Assembly: GCF_002261225.1 (NCBI RefSeq)
Contig: NZ_NEVM01000005.1
Location: 1,674,001 to 1,738,000 of the forward strand
Length of the DNA: 64,000 nt
From: Bordetella genomosp. 10
GTDB taxonomy: Bacteria; Pseudomonadota; Gammaproteobacteria; Burkholderiales; Burkholderiaceae_B
Direction: 5' to 3'
Part shown: positions 25,498 to 33,833 of the stretch, in pieces
Numbering within the stretch: position 1 is the first letter of the stretch
Layout of the letters: every line of letters starts with the position of its first letter
Translations under genes and position numbers: made by a program
Notes under the pieces: generated by a model
What the model was told of the DNA's origin: nothing
Database searches by the model: none
Seen by the model: only the letters and a program-made list of their open reading frames with translations

Positions 25498-26265
25498 TCA
25501 GTGCGCCGTGAAGCCGCCGTCGACCGGCAGGCCGACGCCGACCACGAAGCTCGCGCCGGGGCTGCACAGCCACAGCACGGCGGCGGCCACTTCATCGGCG
25601 TGTCCCAGGCGGCCGATGGACTGCTCCTTCAGGATCGCCTGCATCGCGTCCGCCTGGCCCTTGAGCATGTCCTGCACCATGGGGGTGTCGATGGTGCCGG
25701 GGCAGACGGCGTTGACGCGGATGCCGCGGGGCGCATACTCCACGCCTGCGCTCTTGGTCATGCCCAGCACGGCGTGCTTCGTGCCGTGATAGGCCGCGCG
25801 CTGGGGAAGCCCGACCAGGCCGCCCAGCGATGAGTTGTTGACGATGGCGCCCGCGCCCTGGGCTCGCATCACGCGCAGCTCGTGCTTCATGCAGGCCCAC
25901 ACGCCGAACTGGTTGACCGCGACCACGCGCTGGAAGTTCTCGACCGGCTCCTCGGCCGCGTCGCTCGGCGGCACCTGGATGCCGGCGTTGTTGAAGGCCA
26001 TGTCGAGCCGGCCGTATTCGGCAACAGCCCGATCGACCGCGGCCGCGACCTGCGCTTCGTCGGTGACGTCGCAGGCCACGCCGATGGCGATGCCGCCTTC
26101 ATCGACGATCTTCCGCGCCTCCCTGGCCGCAAGCTCGCCGTCGAGATCGGCCAGCATCACGGAGGCGCCGCTTTGCGCGAAGGCCCGGGCAGCGGCCAGG
26201 CCCATCCCCATCGCGGCGCCGGTGACGAAGGCGACCTGGCCCTTGAAGTCATAAATCGGATTCAT
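25498..26265 (-). CDS. Short-chain dehydrogenase/reductase
   Basis: A 255-residue classical SDR. It has the cofactor motif TGAAMGMG (about 15-22), NNAG (about 90), the Ser in NNSSLGG, the YxxxK pair in AYHGTK and the end GGFTAH. A DLD stretch after the second strand favours NAD(H). It reduces or oxidises an unidentified alcohol/ketone in the cytoplasm. Confidence 0.85.
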   Translation of the reverse strand: MNPIYDFKGQVAFVTGAAMGMGLAAARAFAQSGASVMLADLDGELAAREARKIVDEGGIAIGVACDVTDEAQVAAAVDRAVAEYGRLDMAFNNAGIQVPPSDAAEEPVENFQRVVAVNQFGVWACMKHELRVMRAQGAGAIVNNSSLGGLVGLPQRAAYHGTKHAVLGMTKSAGVEYAPRGIRVNAVCPGTIDTPMVQDMLKGQADAMQAILKEQSIGRLGHADEVAAAVLWLCSPGASFVVGVGLPVDGGFTAH

Positions 26266-26367
26266 GTTTTATCTTTCCTGATCGTTGGGGAACGATGTCC
26301 ACGGCTTTAGTCGGAATAGGCGCCAGGCATCAGGACCGTCGGGGGCGGCGTCCCTTGCCGTGAATTC

Positions 26368-27168
26368 CTACTTCTTGCCGGACAGGCTTGCCACCTGCTG
26401 CGCCAGCGCCTCGCGCGCACGGGCAGCCATGTCCGCGTCCACGCGGTCGGCCAATACCTGGGTGAGCTGGCGCAACTGGCCTTCGGTGAGGCCCACGTTC
26501 ATGCTGATGCGCATGTGCGCGAGCAACTGCGGCTCCGCGCCGGGCAGCGCCGAGATCATGCTCACGGTGGCCAGCTCGCGGCTTTGCCAATCCAGGTTGT
26601 CGCGCTCGAAGATATCGCCGAACAGGTGCGCCCGCAGGTACTCGTTGGCGGTCGGCGCGAAGTCGAACAAGGGACCGGCCACCGGGCCGCCCGACAGCTT
26701 GGTCTGGTTGGCAGTTCCGGCCGCCATCAGCGCGTCACCCTTCGGGATCGGCCGGCTGGGCGCGTTGCCGGGAGCGTCCTGAATGCCGCGCTGCTTGCGC
26801 GCTTCCACCACCTTCATCAGCTCGCCGAGGGCATTGAGGCTGCGCGGAAAACCCGCGTAGGCATAGAGCTGGATCAGGACTTCCTTGGCGTCGCTCACCG
26901 TCAGCCCGGCATCCAGCCCCTGGTTCAGCGCGGCGTTCAGCCTGGCGATGTCGCCCGCGGCGGCAAAAGCCGCGACAGGCACGATGGCCTGCTGGCGGGC
27001 GTCGAGGGCTTCGGAAGCGCTGGACGCCGTCGTTTGGGATTGGGTCATGGGCTCGGTTTCCTTTTCGTTGGCCGCGTCCCCGGGTGCGGGGGCCAGGCTC
27101 AGCGCCACGGCCAGCGCGCCGGTGCGAAGCGGGGTGTAGCGGGTCTTGGCGGGCGTTGTATTGCTCAT
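26368..27168 (-). CDS. Exported carboxymuconolactone-decarboxylase-like protein
   Basis: A 266-residue protein. The N-terminus (MSNTTPAKTRYTP, then GALAVALSLAPAPGDAANE) resembles a signal peptide. Two CMD/AhpD-type helical domains follow: the first spans about residues 60-130 (LDARQQAIVPVAAFAAAGD) and the second about 175-250 (LDWQSRELATVSMISALPGAEPQ). No CxxC peroxidase motif is present, so peroxidase activity is unlikely. It lies between two SDR genes in the same direction. Function unknown. Confidence 0.75.
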   Translation of the reverse strand: MSNTTPAKTRYTPLRTGALAVALSLAPAPGDAANEKETEPMTQSQTTASSASEALDARQQAIVPVAAFAAAGDIARLNAALNQGLDAGLTVSDAKEVLIQLYAYAGFPRSLNALGELMKVVEARKQRGIQDAPGNAPSRPIPKGDALMAAGTANQTKLSGGPVAGPLFDFAPTANEYLRAHLFGDIFERDNLDWQSRELATVSMISALPGAEPQLLAHMRISMNVGLTEGQLRQLTQVLADRVDADMAARAREALAQQVASLSGKK

Positions 27169-27375
27169 CGGTAAATGCCGGGCGCGGCCCTCAGGCGAAA
27201 CCTGAATGTTCGTCAAAGAACAGCCGATTGAGTAGATGGCGAATCGTTAAAGCCGATATAAGGCGCGCTCATGAATCCGATGCGGCGCACGGCGATGCCG
27301 CCCGGCACGGCAACGCCGGGGGCTTTGAAGAAGCGGGGCCGGAATTCTTTTATGCAGGCGAGGCCATGGAAGCCG

Positions 27376-28269
27376 TCACGCCAGCTTCGTCCCGGTGGCG
27401 CGCGCGAGTTCGGCCAGGAGCCGGTCCTGGAACCGGATATCGTTGACCGCCGGATGCGGATCCTGGCGCCGCTGGTGATGCCAATATCCGCCGCTGGTCA
27501 GCGCTTCGGGATCGTTGCTGGTGGCCAGCCATTCCTGCGTCAGGTGGCCCAGCCGCAGGTCATCGGGGGCGCTCGGGCCGCCCATCCTGGTCGGCACCCA
27601 GCCCGGATCGACGGCGTTGCTGTACACGTCGGGCCACAGCCGCGCGACGGCCACGGCCAGCGTGGTGACGAAGAGCTTGCTGTCCGAATAGCTGCCGGTG
27701 GACGTATGGCCCGTCCAATCCATGCCGGAAAGACTGGCCTTGCCGCTCTTGTGCATGCTGCTGCTCAGGTAGATCAGGCGTTGGGGACGCTGGATCAGCG
27801 CGGTGAGCAGGTAGGGGGCGACGACGTTGACCACCAGCAGCGATGGCCCCGAAATCACGCCCGCGTTGTGGATGACGGCATCCATCCGGCCCAGGGCATT
27901 AACCTGGCTGGCAAGGTCACGGATCTGCGCGACGTCCCCGAGGTCGCCGATGGTGGCCGTGGCGCCCCGGTCCACCAATTCCTGCACGGCCGGCATGCGG
28001 GCCCGGGAACGAACGTGCACCACGACGTCATGGCCCTGGGACAGCAACGTTTCGGCCGCGGCGTGGCCCAGTCCCTCGGCCGAACCGGTGATGAATACGC
28101 GAGCCTTGCGGCCCGCGCCGGGTTGCGCGTTGGACATGGGAGACTCCTTTCCGGGACGATCCGGTGGGGTTTGCGCCAGGACGGACGCGGCGGGCAGGAG
28201 CGACCCTGCGATCAGTGCCGGCCCCAGTTCGGCGCCGGTAGCGAGGAATTTTCGACGGTCCATGGACAT
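27376..28269 (-). CDS. SDR-family dehydrogenase with Tat-type leader
   Basis: A 297-residue protein. A twin-arginine-like leader (MDRRKFLATGAELGPALIAGS, Ala-rich, ending near SVLAQ) is followed by an SDR domain with TGSAEGLGHAA, NAGVISG, SSSMHKSG and YSDSK (Y-x-x-x-K). Export of an SDR is unusual, because NAD(P)H is not available outside the cytoplasm. Either the cofactor is bound before Tat export or the leader is not used. GGAGG lies just before the ATG, and a 20-bp GC palindrome lies 18 bp upstream. Confidence 0.8.
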   Translation of the reverse strand: MSMDRRKFLATGAELGPALIAGSLLPAASVLAQTPPDRPGKESPMSNAQPGAGRKARVFITGSAEGLGHAAAETLLSQGHDVVVHVRSRARMPAVQELVDRGATATIGDLGDVAQIRDLASQVNALGRMDAVIHNAGVISGPSLLVVNVVAPYLLTALIQRPQRLIYLSSSMHKSGKASLSGMDWTGHTSTGSYSDSKLFVTTLAVAVARLWPDVYSNAVDPGWVPTRMGGPSAPDDLRLGHLTQEWLATSNDPEALTSGGYWHHQRRQDPHPAVNDIRFQDRLLAELARATGTKLA

Positions 28270-28631
28270 GTCCTCCGATCAGGCAGCCCGGCCGCGCGCG
28301 GCCGGGCCCGGATATCGTGTCGTACACGTTACCACCGTCGTCCAGGGGCGGGATATCGCCGTTACGGATCGCCGGGCCGGCTCGCGTTCGCCGGCAGCGC
28401 CCTGCGCAACTCGCCGTGCCGCGCCTCCGGTGGGAGGGTTGGCCGCGGCACGGTATCCACGCCCCCTGTCGCCGCCGCAAGCGCCTATGCCTGGGCTAAG
28501 TCGGATCCGCCAGACTGATGGCCACTCCCACTTCCCGACGGGCATGCCATGGTTTCTTTTTTCTCCATCGGGCCGGCAGGCCGGCCCCCTTCGACCGGCG
28601 CCGGGACAAGACCCACGCAAGGAGGCCGCCT
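28270..28631. other. 362-bp intergenic region between divergent SDR and COG4705 units
   Basis: No gene is seen. It contains a perfect 20-bp GC palindrome at 28287-28306 (arm CCCGGCCGCG) directly upstream of the SDR ribosome-binding site. A short dyad CGTGT-CGT-ACACG lies at 28316-28328. Both could be regulatory. The COG4705 side ends with GGAGG (28621-28625) before the GTG start. Confidence 0.5.
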
Positions 28632-29390
28632 GTGAATACGTCCACCGCAAACGCATACGCCAAGGTGCCCGAGGTCACGCTGGGCTTCTGGCTGATCAAG
28701 ATCGCCGCGACCACGCTGGGCGAGACCGGCGGGGACGCCGTCTCGATGTCGATGAACCTCGGCTACCTGGTGGGCACGGGCATTTTCGCGGTGATCTTCG
28801 TGGCCGCCGTCACCGCGCAGATCCGGGCCAAGACGTTCCATCCCCTGCTGTACTGGACCACCATCGTCGCCACCACCACCGTGGGAACGACGATGGCGGA
28901 CTTCGCCGACCGCTCGCTGGGCATCGGCTACGCGGGCGGCTCCAGCCTGCTGCTGGCCTTGCTGCTCGGCGCGCTGTTCACCTGGCACCGGGCGCTGGGC
29001 TCCGTGTCGGTGAACACCGTGGACTCGCCCAAGGCCGAAGCCTTCTACTGGGTGACCATCATGTTCTCGCAGACCCTGGGCACGGCGCTGGGCGACTGGA
29101 CGGCCGACACGGCGGGCCTGGGCTACGGCGGCGCGGCCATCGTGTTCGGCGCGCTGCTGGCCTTGATCGTGGTGGCCTATTATGGAAGCCGCATCTCGCG
29201 CACGGCGCTGTTCTGGGCCGCGTTCATCCTGACGCGTCCGCTGGGCGCGGTGGTCGGCGATTTCCTGGACAAGCCCCGGGACGCGGGCGGGCTGGCGCTG
29301 AGCCGCTATGGGGCGTCGGCCGCGCTGCTGGCCTTCATGCTGGCGGCCATCCTGCTGTTCAGGCAGCGGCCAGCCAGGGCGGCGCATTGA
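28632..29390 (+). CDS. COG4705 multi-pass membrane protein with fourfold internal repeat
   Basis: A 252-residue membrane protein of uncharacterised family COG4705. Four related segments each place a small-residue turn and an Asp before a GxGY or similar stretch: TLGETGGDAVSMSMNLGY (about 28-45), TVGTTMADFADRSLGIGY, TLGTALGDWTADTAGLGY and PLGAVVGDFLDK. Acidic residues recurring in membrane segments suggest a cation path, which is inference. The GTG start at 28632 has GGAGG seven bases upstream. The two-component genes follow after 15 bp and probably share its transcript. Confidence 0.75.
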   Translation: MNTSTANAYAKVPEVTLGFWLIKIAATTLGETGGDAVSMSMNLGYLVGTGIFAVIFVAAVTAQIRAKTFHPLLYWTTIVATTTVGTTMADFADRSLGIGYAGGSSLLLALLLGALFTWHRALGSVSVNTVDSPKAEAFYWVTIMFSQTLGTALGDWTADTAGLGYGGAAIVFGALLALIVVAYYGSRISRTALFWAAFILTRPLGAVVGDFLDKPRDAGGLALSRYGASAALLAFMLAAILLFRQRPARAAH

Positions 29391-29405
29391 ACGACAGGAG
29401 ACGGA

Positions 29406-30071
29406 ATGCGGGTACTGCTGGTCGAGGACGACCCCATGATCGGCGACGCCATCCAGGCCGCGCTGAAGGACGTGTCCTACGCGGTGGACTGGGTAGGCGA
29501 CGGGCAGACCGCGCTCGCCACGCTGGACGGCCAGCGCTATGACCTGGTGCTGCTCGACCTCGGCCTGCCCGGCCGGGACGGACTGGAAGTGCTGGCCCGC
29601 ATCCGCGCGCGGGACAACCCGGTGCCGCTGCTCATCATCACCGCCCGCGACAGCCTGGACGACCGCCTGCGCGGGCTGGACGGCGGCGCCGACGACTACG
29701 TGCTCAAGCCCTTCGAAATGGCGGAACTGATGGCGCGGATGCGGGCCGTGCTGCGCCGCAAGGCCGGCGCCGCGGCGCCCGTGCTCGGCAACGGCGTGGT
29801 GTCGCTCGACCCGGCCACGAAGGAGGCCAGCGTCCACGGCGGCGCGCCGGTGCGGCTGTCCGGACGCGAGTTCGCGCTGCTGCAGGCCCTGCTGGTGCGG
29901 CCCGGCGCCATCCTCTCGCGCACCGAGCTGGAGGACCGCATCTACGGCTGGGGCGAAGAGGTCGAAAGCAACGCGGTCGAATACCTGATCCACGCGCTGC
30001 GGCGCAAGCTGGGCAGCGCGGCCATCAAGAACGTCCGAGGTGTGGGATGGATGGTTTCCAAAAACGCTTGA
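29406..30071 (+). CDS. OmpR-family response regulator
   Basis: A 221-residue regulator. The receiver domain has acidic pocket EDD (7-9), phospho-acceptor Asp51 (VLLDLGLPG) and Lys in LKPFE. The OmpR winged helix (about 125-220) contains LSGREFALLQALL and RKLGSAAIKNVRGVGW. It resembles the QseB/PmrA group. The coding end overlaps the kinase start by 25 bp. Confidence 0.93.
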   Translation: MRVLLVEDDPMIGDAIQAALKDVSYAVDWVGDGQTALATLDGQRYDLVLLDLGLPGRDGLEVLARIRARDNPVPLLIITARDSLDDRLRGLDGGADDYVLKPFEMAELMARMRAVLRRKAGAAAPVLGNGVVSLDPATKEASVHGGAPVRLSGREFALLQALLVRPGAILSRTELEDRIYGWGEEVESNAVEYLIHALRRKLGSAAIKNVRGVGWMVSKNA

Positions 30072-31414
30072 ACGCGTCGGTGCAGCGCAAGCTGTCCGTG
30101 ACCCTGTCGCTGGCCATCCTCGCGGTGGCCGTGGTGGCGGGCATCGTCTCCTTCCTGTCGGCCTTCGAGGAGGCGCACGAGTTGCAGGACGACGTGTTGC
30201 GCCTGGTGGCCCGCATCATGGACCGCCAGCGTCTGTCGCCCGACCGTCCCCCCGCCGAGGCGCGCGGCCAGGCGGGCGACGAGGAAGCGCGCGTGATCGT
30301 GCAGCGGCTGGGCCAGCCGGCCTCCGCGCTGGGCGTGGACGACGGCGGCCCGCTGCCGCTGCCCGCCACGCTGGCCGACGGCCTGTACACACTGGAGCTG
30401 AGCGGCGAAATGTTCCGCGTGCTGGTGCGCACGACCGCGGGCGGCGAACGCGTCGCGGTCGCCCAGGAATCGGGTTTTCGCGACGAAATCGCCCGCGGCA
30501 GCGCCTTGCGCACCGCGATGCCCTTCCTGCTGCTCGTGCCGGTGCTGCTGTGGCTGGTGGCCGATCTGGTGCGCAAGATGTTCCGGCCCATCGCCGCGCT
30601 GGCGCGGGACGTCGACCAGCGCTCCGAGCATGACCTGCACCCTGTCGAGGACGCTCCCGTGCCCACTGAAATACGTCCCTTCGTGGTGGCCATCAACCGC
30701 CTCCTGGCCCGCGTGGCCCGTTCCATGGACGCGCAGCGCCGCTTCGTCGCGGACGCCGCGCACGAACTGCGCTCGCCGATGACGGCCTTGTCGTTGCAGG
30801 CCGAGCGGCTGGCCCAGGCGGGCATGCCCGACCCGGCGCGCGAGCGGCTGGCGACGCTGCGGCTGGGCATCGAACGCAGCCGCAGGCTGCTGGACCAGAT
30901 GCTGGCGCTGGCGCGGGCCCAGTCGTCCAACGACCGGCCGGCCGTGCCGGTGTCGGCGCTGGGCATCTACCGCCGCGTGCTGGAAGACCTGATGCCCCTG
31001 GCCGAGGCCAAGCGCATCGATATCGGCGTCGAGGGCACGCAAGACGCCCGGCTGCGGGTGTCCGAACTGGATCTGGTCGCCATGGTCAGGAACCTGGTGG
31101 ACAACGCCATCCGCCACACGCCGCCGGACGGCCGCATCGATCTCTCGGTGGACCGCGAGCAGGGACGCGCGGTGCTGCGCGTGCAGGACAGCGGACCCGG
31201 CATCGCGTCGGCCGAGCGCGAGCGCGTGTTCGACGCGTTCTACCGCCCGCCCGGCAGCGAGCAGATCGGCTCGGGCCTGGGCCTGGCGATCGTGCGGGCC
31301 ATCGCCAGCCGCATCGGCGCGAACATCCGTCTCGGCTACGCGGATGAAACGGCGCGGCGCGGCCTGCGCGTCGAGATCCTTATTCCCGTTCCGGAGGAGG
31401 GAGACGGAGACTGA
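30047..31414 (+). CDS. Sensor histidine kinase, partner of the OmpR-type regulator
   Basis: A 455-residue kinase. Helix one is at about residues 17-39 and a periplasmic sensor of about 110 residues follows. The second helix (about 160-180, MPFLLLVPVLLWLVADLV) and a HAMP-like linker come next, then the H-box FVADAAHELRSPMTAL with His239, the N-box LVDNAIRHTPPDGR and the G-boxes DSGPGI and GSGLGLAIV. The architecture is that of QseC/PmrB. The signal is unknown. The COG4705 protein and the following dehydrogenase are candidate targets. Confidence 0.92.
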   Translation: MDGFQKRLNASVQRKLSVTLSLAILAVAVVAGIVSFLSAFEEAHELQDDVLRLVARIMDRQRLSPDRPPAEARGQAGDEEARVIVQRLGQPASALGVDDGGPLPLPATLADGLYTLELSGEMFRVLVRTTAGGERVAVAQESGFRDEIARGSALRTAMPFLLLVPVLLWLVADLVRKMFRPIAALARDVDQRSEHDLHPVEDAPVPTEIRPFVVAINRLLARVARSMDAQRRFVADAAHELRSPMTALSLQAERLAQAGMPDPARERLATLRLGIERSRRLLDQMLALARAQSSNDRPAVPVSALGIYRRVLEDLMPLAEAKRIDIGVEGTQDARLRVSELDLVAMVRNLVDNAIRHTPPDGRIDLSVDREQGRAVLRVQDSGPGIASAERERVFDAFYRPPGSEQIGSGLGLAIVRAIASRIGANIRLGYADETARRGLRVEILIPVPEEGDGD

Positions 31415-31504
31415 GGCGCATGGCATCCCTGGCGCGGCGCCCAGGGCGGCCAGGGGCCACGGCCAGCGCATCGGAAGCCCGGCACGAAAGGAAGTGAAAC
31501 CCAT

Positions 31505-31535
31505 TTGCAATACGCTGCTCAGCTATACCTATAAT
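31505..31535 (+). promoter_or_regulatory. Sigma70-type promoter of the dehydrogenase operon
   Basis: TATAAT at 31530-31535 is a consensus -10 box. TTGCAA at 31505-31510 is a reasonable -35 box with a 19-bp spacer. AAGGAG (31549-31554) is the ribosome-binding site of the next gene. Confidence 0.6.
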
Positions 31536-31561
31536 GCACTGCATCATCAAGGAGCCGCGCA

Positions 31562-32173
31562 TTGGAAACCCCCGCATCTGGCGCTTACGTATCCGAACAT
31601 GCCGCAACGCAGGATGACCCGTCCTTGCCGCAGCGGCGCACCGTTATCCTGGGCCTGGTCGGCGCAACGCTGGAAACCGCGTTGCTGGGCTTGCCCACCC
31701 TGCTTCCCACCGCCGCGTCGGCCCAGCCGGCGCCCGCGGCAGCCGCCAGCGAGGGCTTCCTGGCCCTGTCGCGCGCGCTGACCGACCGCCACAATCTCAA
31801 CCCCGTCACCGCGCGCCGCATCGAAGCGGCGCTGGCCGGCTCCGGCGTGCGCCAGGCCGGCGAACTGCCCAGGCTGGTCGCCCTGGCGGCCGGCCAGGCC
31901 GACGGCAAGTCCCTGCTGGCGGCCGCCGCGAACGCCGGCCTCCGCGACCTGGCCGAGGACATCCTCGCGGCCTGGTACACGGGCACCGTGGGCACGGGCG
32001 CCAAGGCCATGGTCGTGGCCTACCAGGAGGCCTTGATGTACCAGCCGGTGCGCGACGCCCTGCCCGTTCCCACGTATTGCAACTTCGGGCCGCTGTGGTG
32101 GAAGGGCGTTCCGCCCGACCCGGCCGCCGTCCTGCCCGAACCGCCCGCCCTTCCTTCCAGCAAGGCGCTCTGA
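31562..32173 (+). CDS. Tat-exported small subunit of FAD-dependent sugar/alcohol dehydrogenase
   Basis: A 203-residue protein. The N-terminal RRTVILGLVGATLETALLG (residues 25-43) and PTAASAQPA form a Tat-type leader. The rest matches the small (gamma) subunits of membrane sorbitol/gluconate dehydrogenases, with AAWYTGTVG, YQEALMYQPVRDALPVPTYC and GPLWW. The TTG start at 31562 is fixed by AAGGAG seven bases upstream and the domain beginning. The subunit escorts the cofactor-bearing large subunit to the periplasm. The GMC gene follows after 4 bp. Confidence 0.82.
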   Translation: METPASGAYVSEHAATQDDPSLPQRRTVILGLVGATLETALLGLPTLLPTAASAQPAPAAAASEGFLALSRALTDRHNLNPVTARRIEAALAGSGVRQAGELPRLVALAAGQADGKSLLAAAANAGLRDLAEDILAAWYTGTVGTGAKAMVVAYQEALMYQPVRDALPVPTYCNFGPLWWKGVPPDPAAVLPEPPALPSSKAL

Positions 32174-32177
32174 TTCC

Positions 32178-33833
32178 ATGAAGAAACAAGCAGAATTCAA
32201 CGCCGACGGCGACGCCAAGGCGGATATCGTCATTGTCGGCTCCGGCGTCGTGGGCGCCATGATCGCCGACCAGCTCAGCGCGCGCGGCCATGCCGTGCTG
32301 GTGCTCGAGGCGGGGTTGCGCATCGAACGCGCGCAGGCCGTGGAAAACTGGCGCAACATGCCGTTCGCCAACCGCGCCGGCTCCGACTTCCAGGGCCTCT
32401 ATCCCCAGTCGCCGCTGGCGCCCGCGCCGCTGTACTGGCCGGAGAACAACTACGTGGCCCTGTCCGGCCCCGACGGCAACGGCTTCAAGCAGGGCTACCT
32501 GCGCACCGTGGGCGGCACCACCTGGCACTGGGCGGCGTCGTGCTGGCGCCACCTGCCGGTGGACCTGCGCATGAAGTCGACCTACGGCGTGGGCCGCGAC
32601 TGGCCCATCTCGTACGAAGAACTCGAACCCTACTACCTGTGGGCCGAGAACGAAATGGGCGTGGCCGGTCCCAACGATCCGGCCATGCAGTCGCCGGTCG
32701 AGCGCAGCGGCCCCTATCCGATGGACATGGTGCCGTGGGCCTACGGCGACCAGCGCTTCGCGGACGTGGTCAACCCCCACGGCTATCGCTCCGTGCCGAT
32801 TCCGCAGGGCCGCAGCACCCGGCCCTGGAACGGCCGGCCCACCTGTTGCGGCAACAACAACTGCCAGCCCATCTGTCCCATCGGCGCCATGTACAACGGC
32901 ATCCACCACGTGCAGGCCGCCGAAGCGAAAGGCGCCATCGTGCTGGCCGAGGCCGTGGTCTACAAGATCGATACGGACGAGAACAACCGCATCACGGCCG
33001 TGCACTGGTACGACGCCGCGCGCAAGTCCCACAAGGCCACGGGCAAGCATTTCGTGCTGGCCTGTAATGCCATGGAGACCCCGCGCCTCCTGCTCATGGC
33101 CGCCGACGCGCGCAACCCGAACGGCATCGCCAACTCGTCGGATCAGGTGGGCCGCAACATCATGGATCACTCGGGCTTCCACTGTTTCTTCCAGTCCGCC
33201 GAGCCCCTGTGGCCGGGCCGCGGTCCGGCGCAAAGCAGTTGCCTGGTCGGTCCGCGCGACGGCGCGTTCCGCTCGGAATACTCGGCCAACAAGATGATCC
33301 TGAACAACATCAACCAGGTCACGTCGGCGACGCGCATCGCGCTGGGCAAGGGCCTGGCCGGCAAGGACCTCGACGCCGAGATCCGCCGCCGCGCCGCGCA
33401 TGGCGTGGACCTGTCCATCAGCCTGGAGCCGCTGCCCGACCCGAACAACCGCGTCACGCTGAGCAAGACCCGGATGGATCCGCTGGGCCTGCCCTGTCCG
33501 GACGTTCACTACGACGTCGGCGACTACGTGCGCAAGGGCGCCGAGGCGGCCCACGCGCAACTGCGCCACATCGGCACGCTTTTCAACGCCACGGAGTTCC
33601 AGATCACCACGGCGCTGAACGCCAACAACCACATGATGGGCAGCGTGATCATGGGCGCCGATCCCAAGGACTCCGTGGTGGACGGCGACTGCCGCGCCCA
33701 CGATCACGACAACCTCTGGCTGCCGGGCGGCGGCGCGATGCCCTCGGCCAGCGTGGTCAACAGCACGCTGTCGATGGCGGCGCTGGGCCTGAAGGCGGCC
33801 ACGGCCATCGCCAAGCGGATGGAGGCGGCATGA
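32178..33833 (+). CDS. GMC-family FAD dehydrogenase, large catalytic subunit
   Basis: A 551-residue GMC oxidoreductase. The FAD motif VGSGVVGAMIADQL is at about 17-30 and QGYLRTVGGTTWHWAAS at about 95-111. The cysteine cluster CCGNNNCQPICPIGAMY is the 3Fe-4S ligand region of FAD-GDH-type enzymes. ALNANNHMMGS and PSASVVNSTLSMAAL near the end hold the active-site His/Asn. It oxidises a sugar, sugar acid or polyol in the periplasm and passes electrons to the triheme subunit. The substrate cannot be read from sequence. Its stop overlaps the cytochrome ATG. Confidence 0.9.
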   Translation: MKKQAEFNADGDAKADIVIVGSGVVGAMIADQLSARGHAVLVLEAGLRIERAQAVENWRNMPFANRAGSDFQGLYPQSPLAPAPLYWPENNYVALSGPDGNGFKQGYLRTVGGTTWHWAASCWRHLPVDLRMKSTYGVGRDWPISYEELEPYYLWAENEMGVAGPNDPAMQSPVERSGPYPMDMVPWAYGDQRFADVVNPHGYRSVPIPQGRSTRPWNGRPTCCGNNNCQPICPIGAMYNGIHHVQAAEAKGAIVLAEAVVYKIDTDENNRITAVHWYDAARKSHKATGKHFVLACNAMETPRLLLMAADARNPNGIANSSDQVGRNIMDHSGFHCFFQSAEPLWPGRGPAQSSCLVGPRDGAFRSEYSANKMILNNINQVTSATRIALGKGLAGKDLDAEIRRRAAHGVDLSISLEPLPDPNNRVTLSKTRMDPLGLPCPDVHYDVGDYVRKGAEAAHAQLRHIGTLFNATEFQITTALNANNHMMGSVIMGADPKDSVVDGDCRAHDHDNLWLPGGGAMPSASVVNSTLSMAALGLKAATAIAKRMEAA

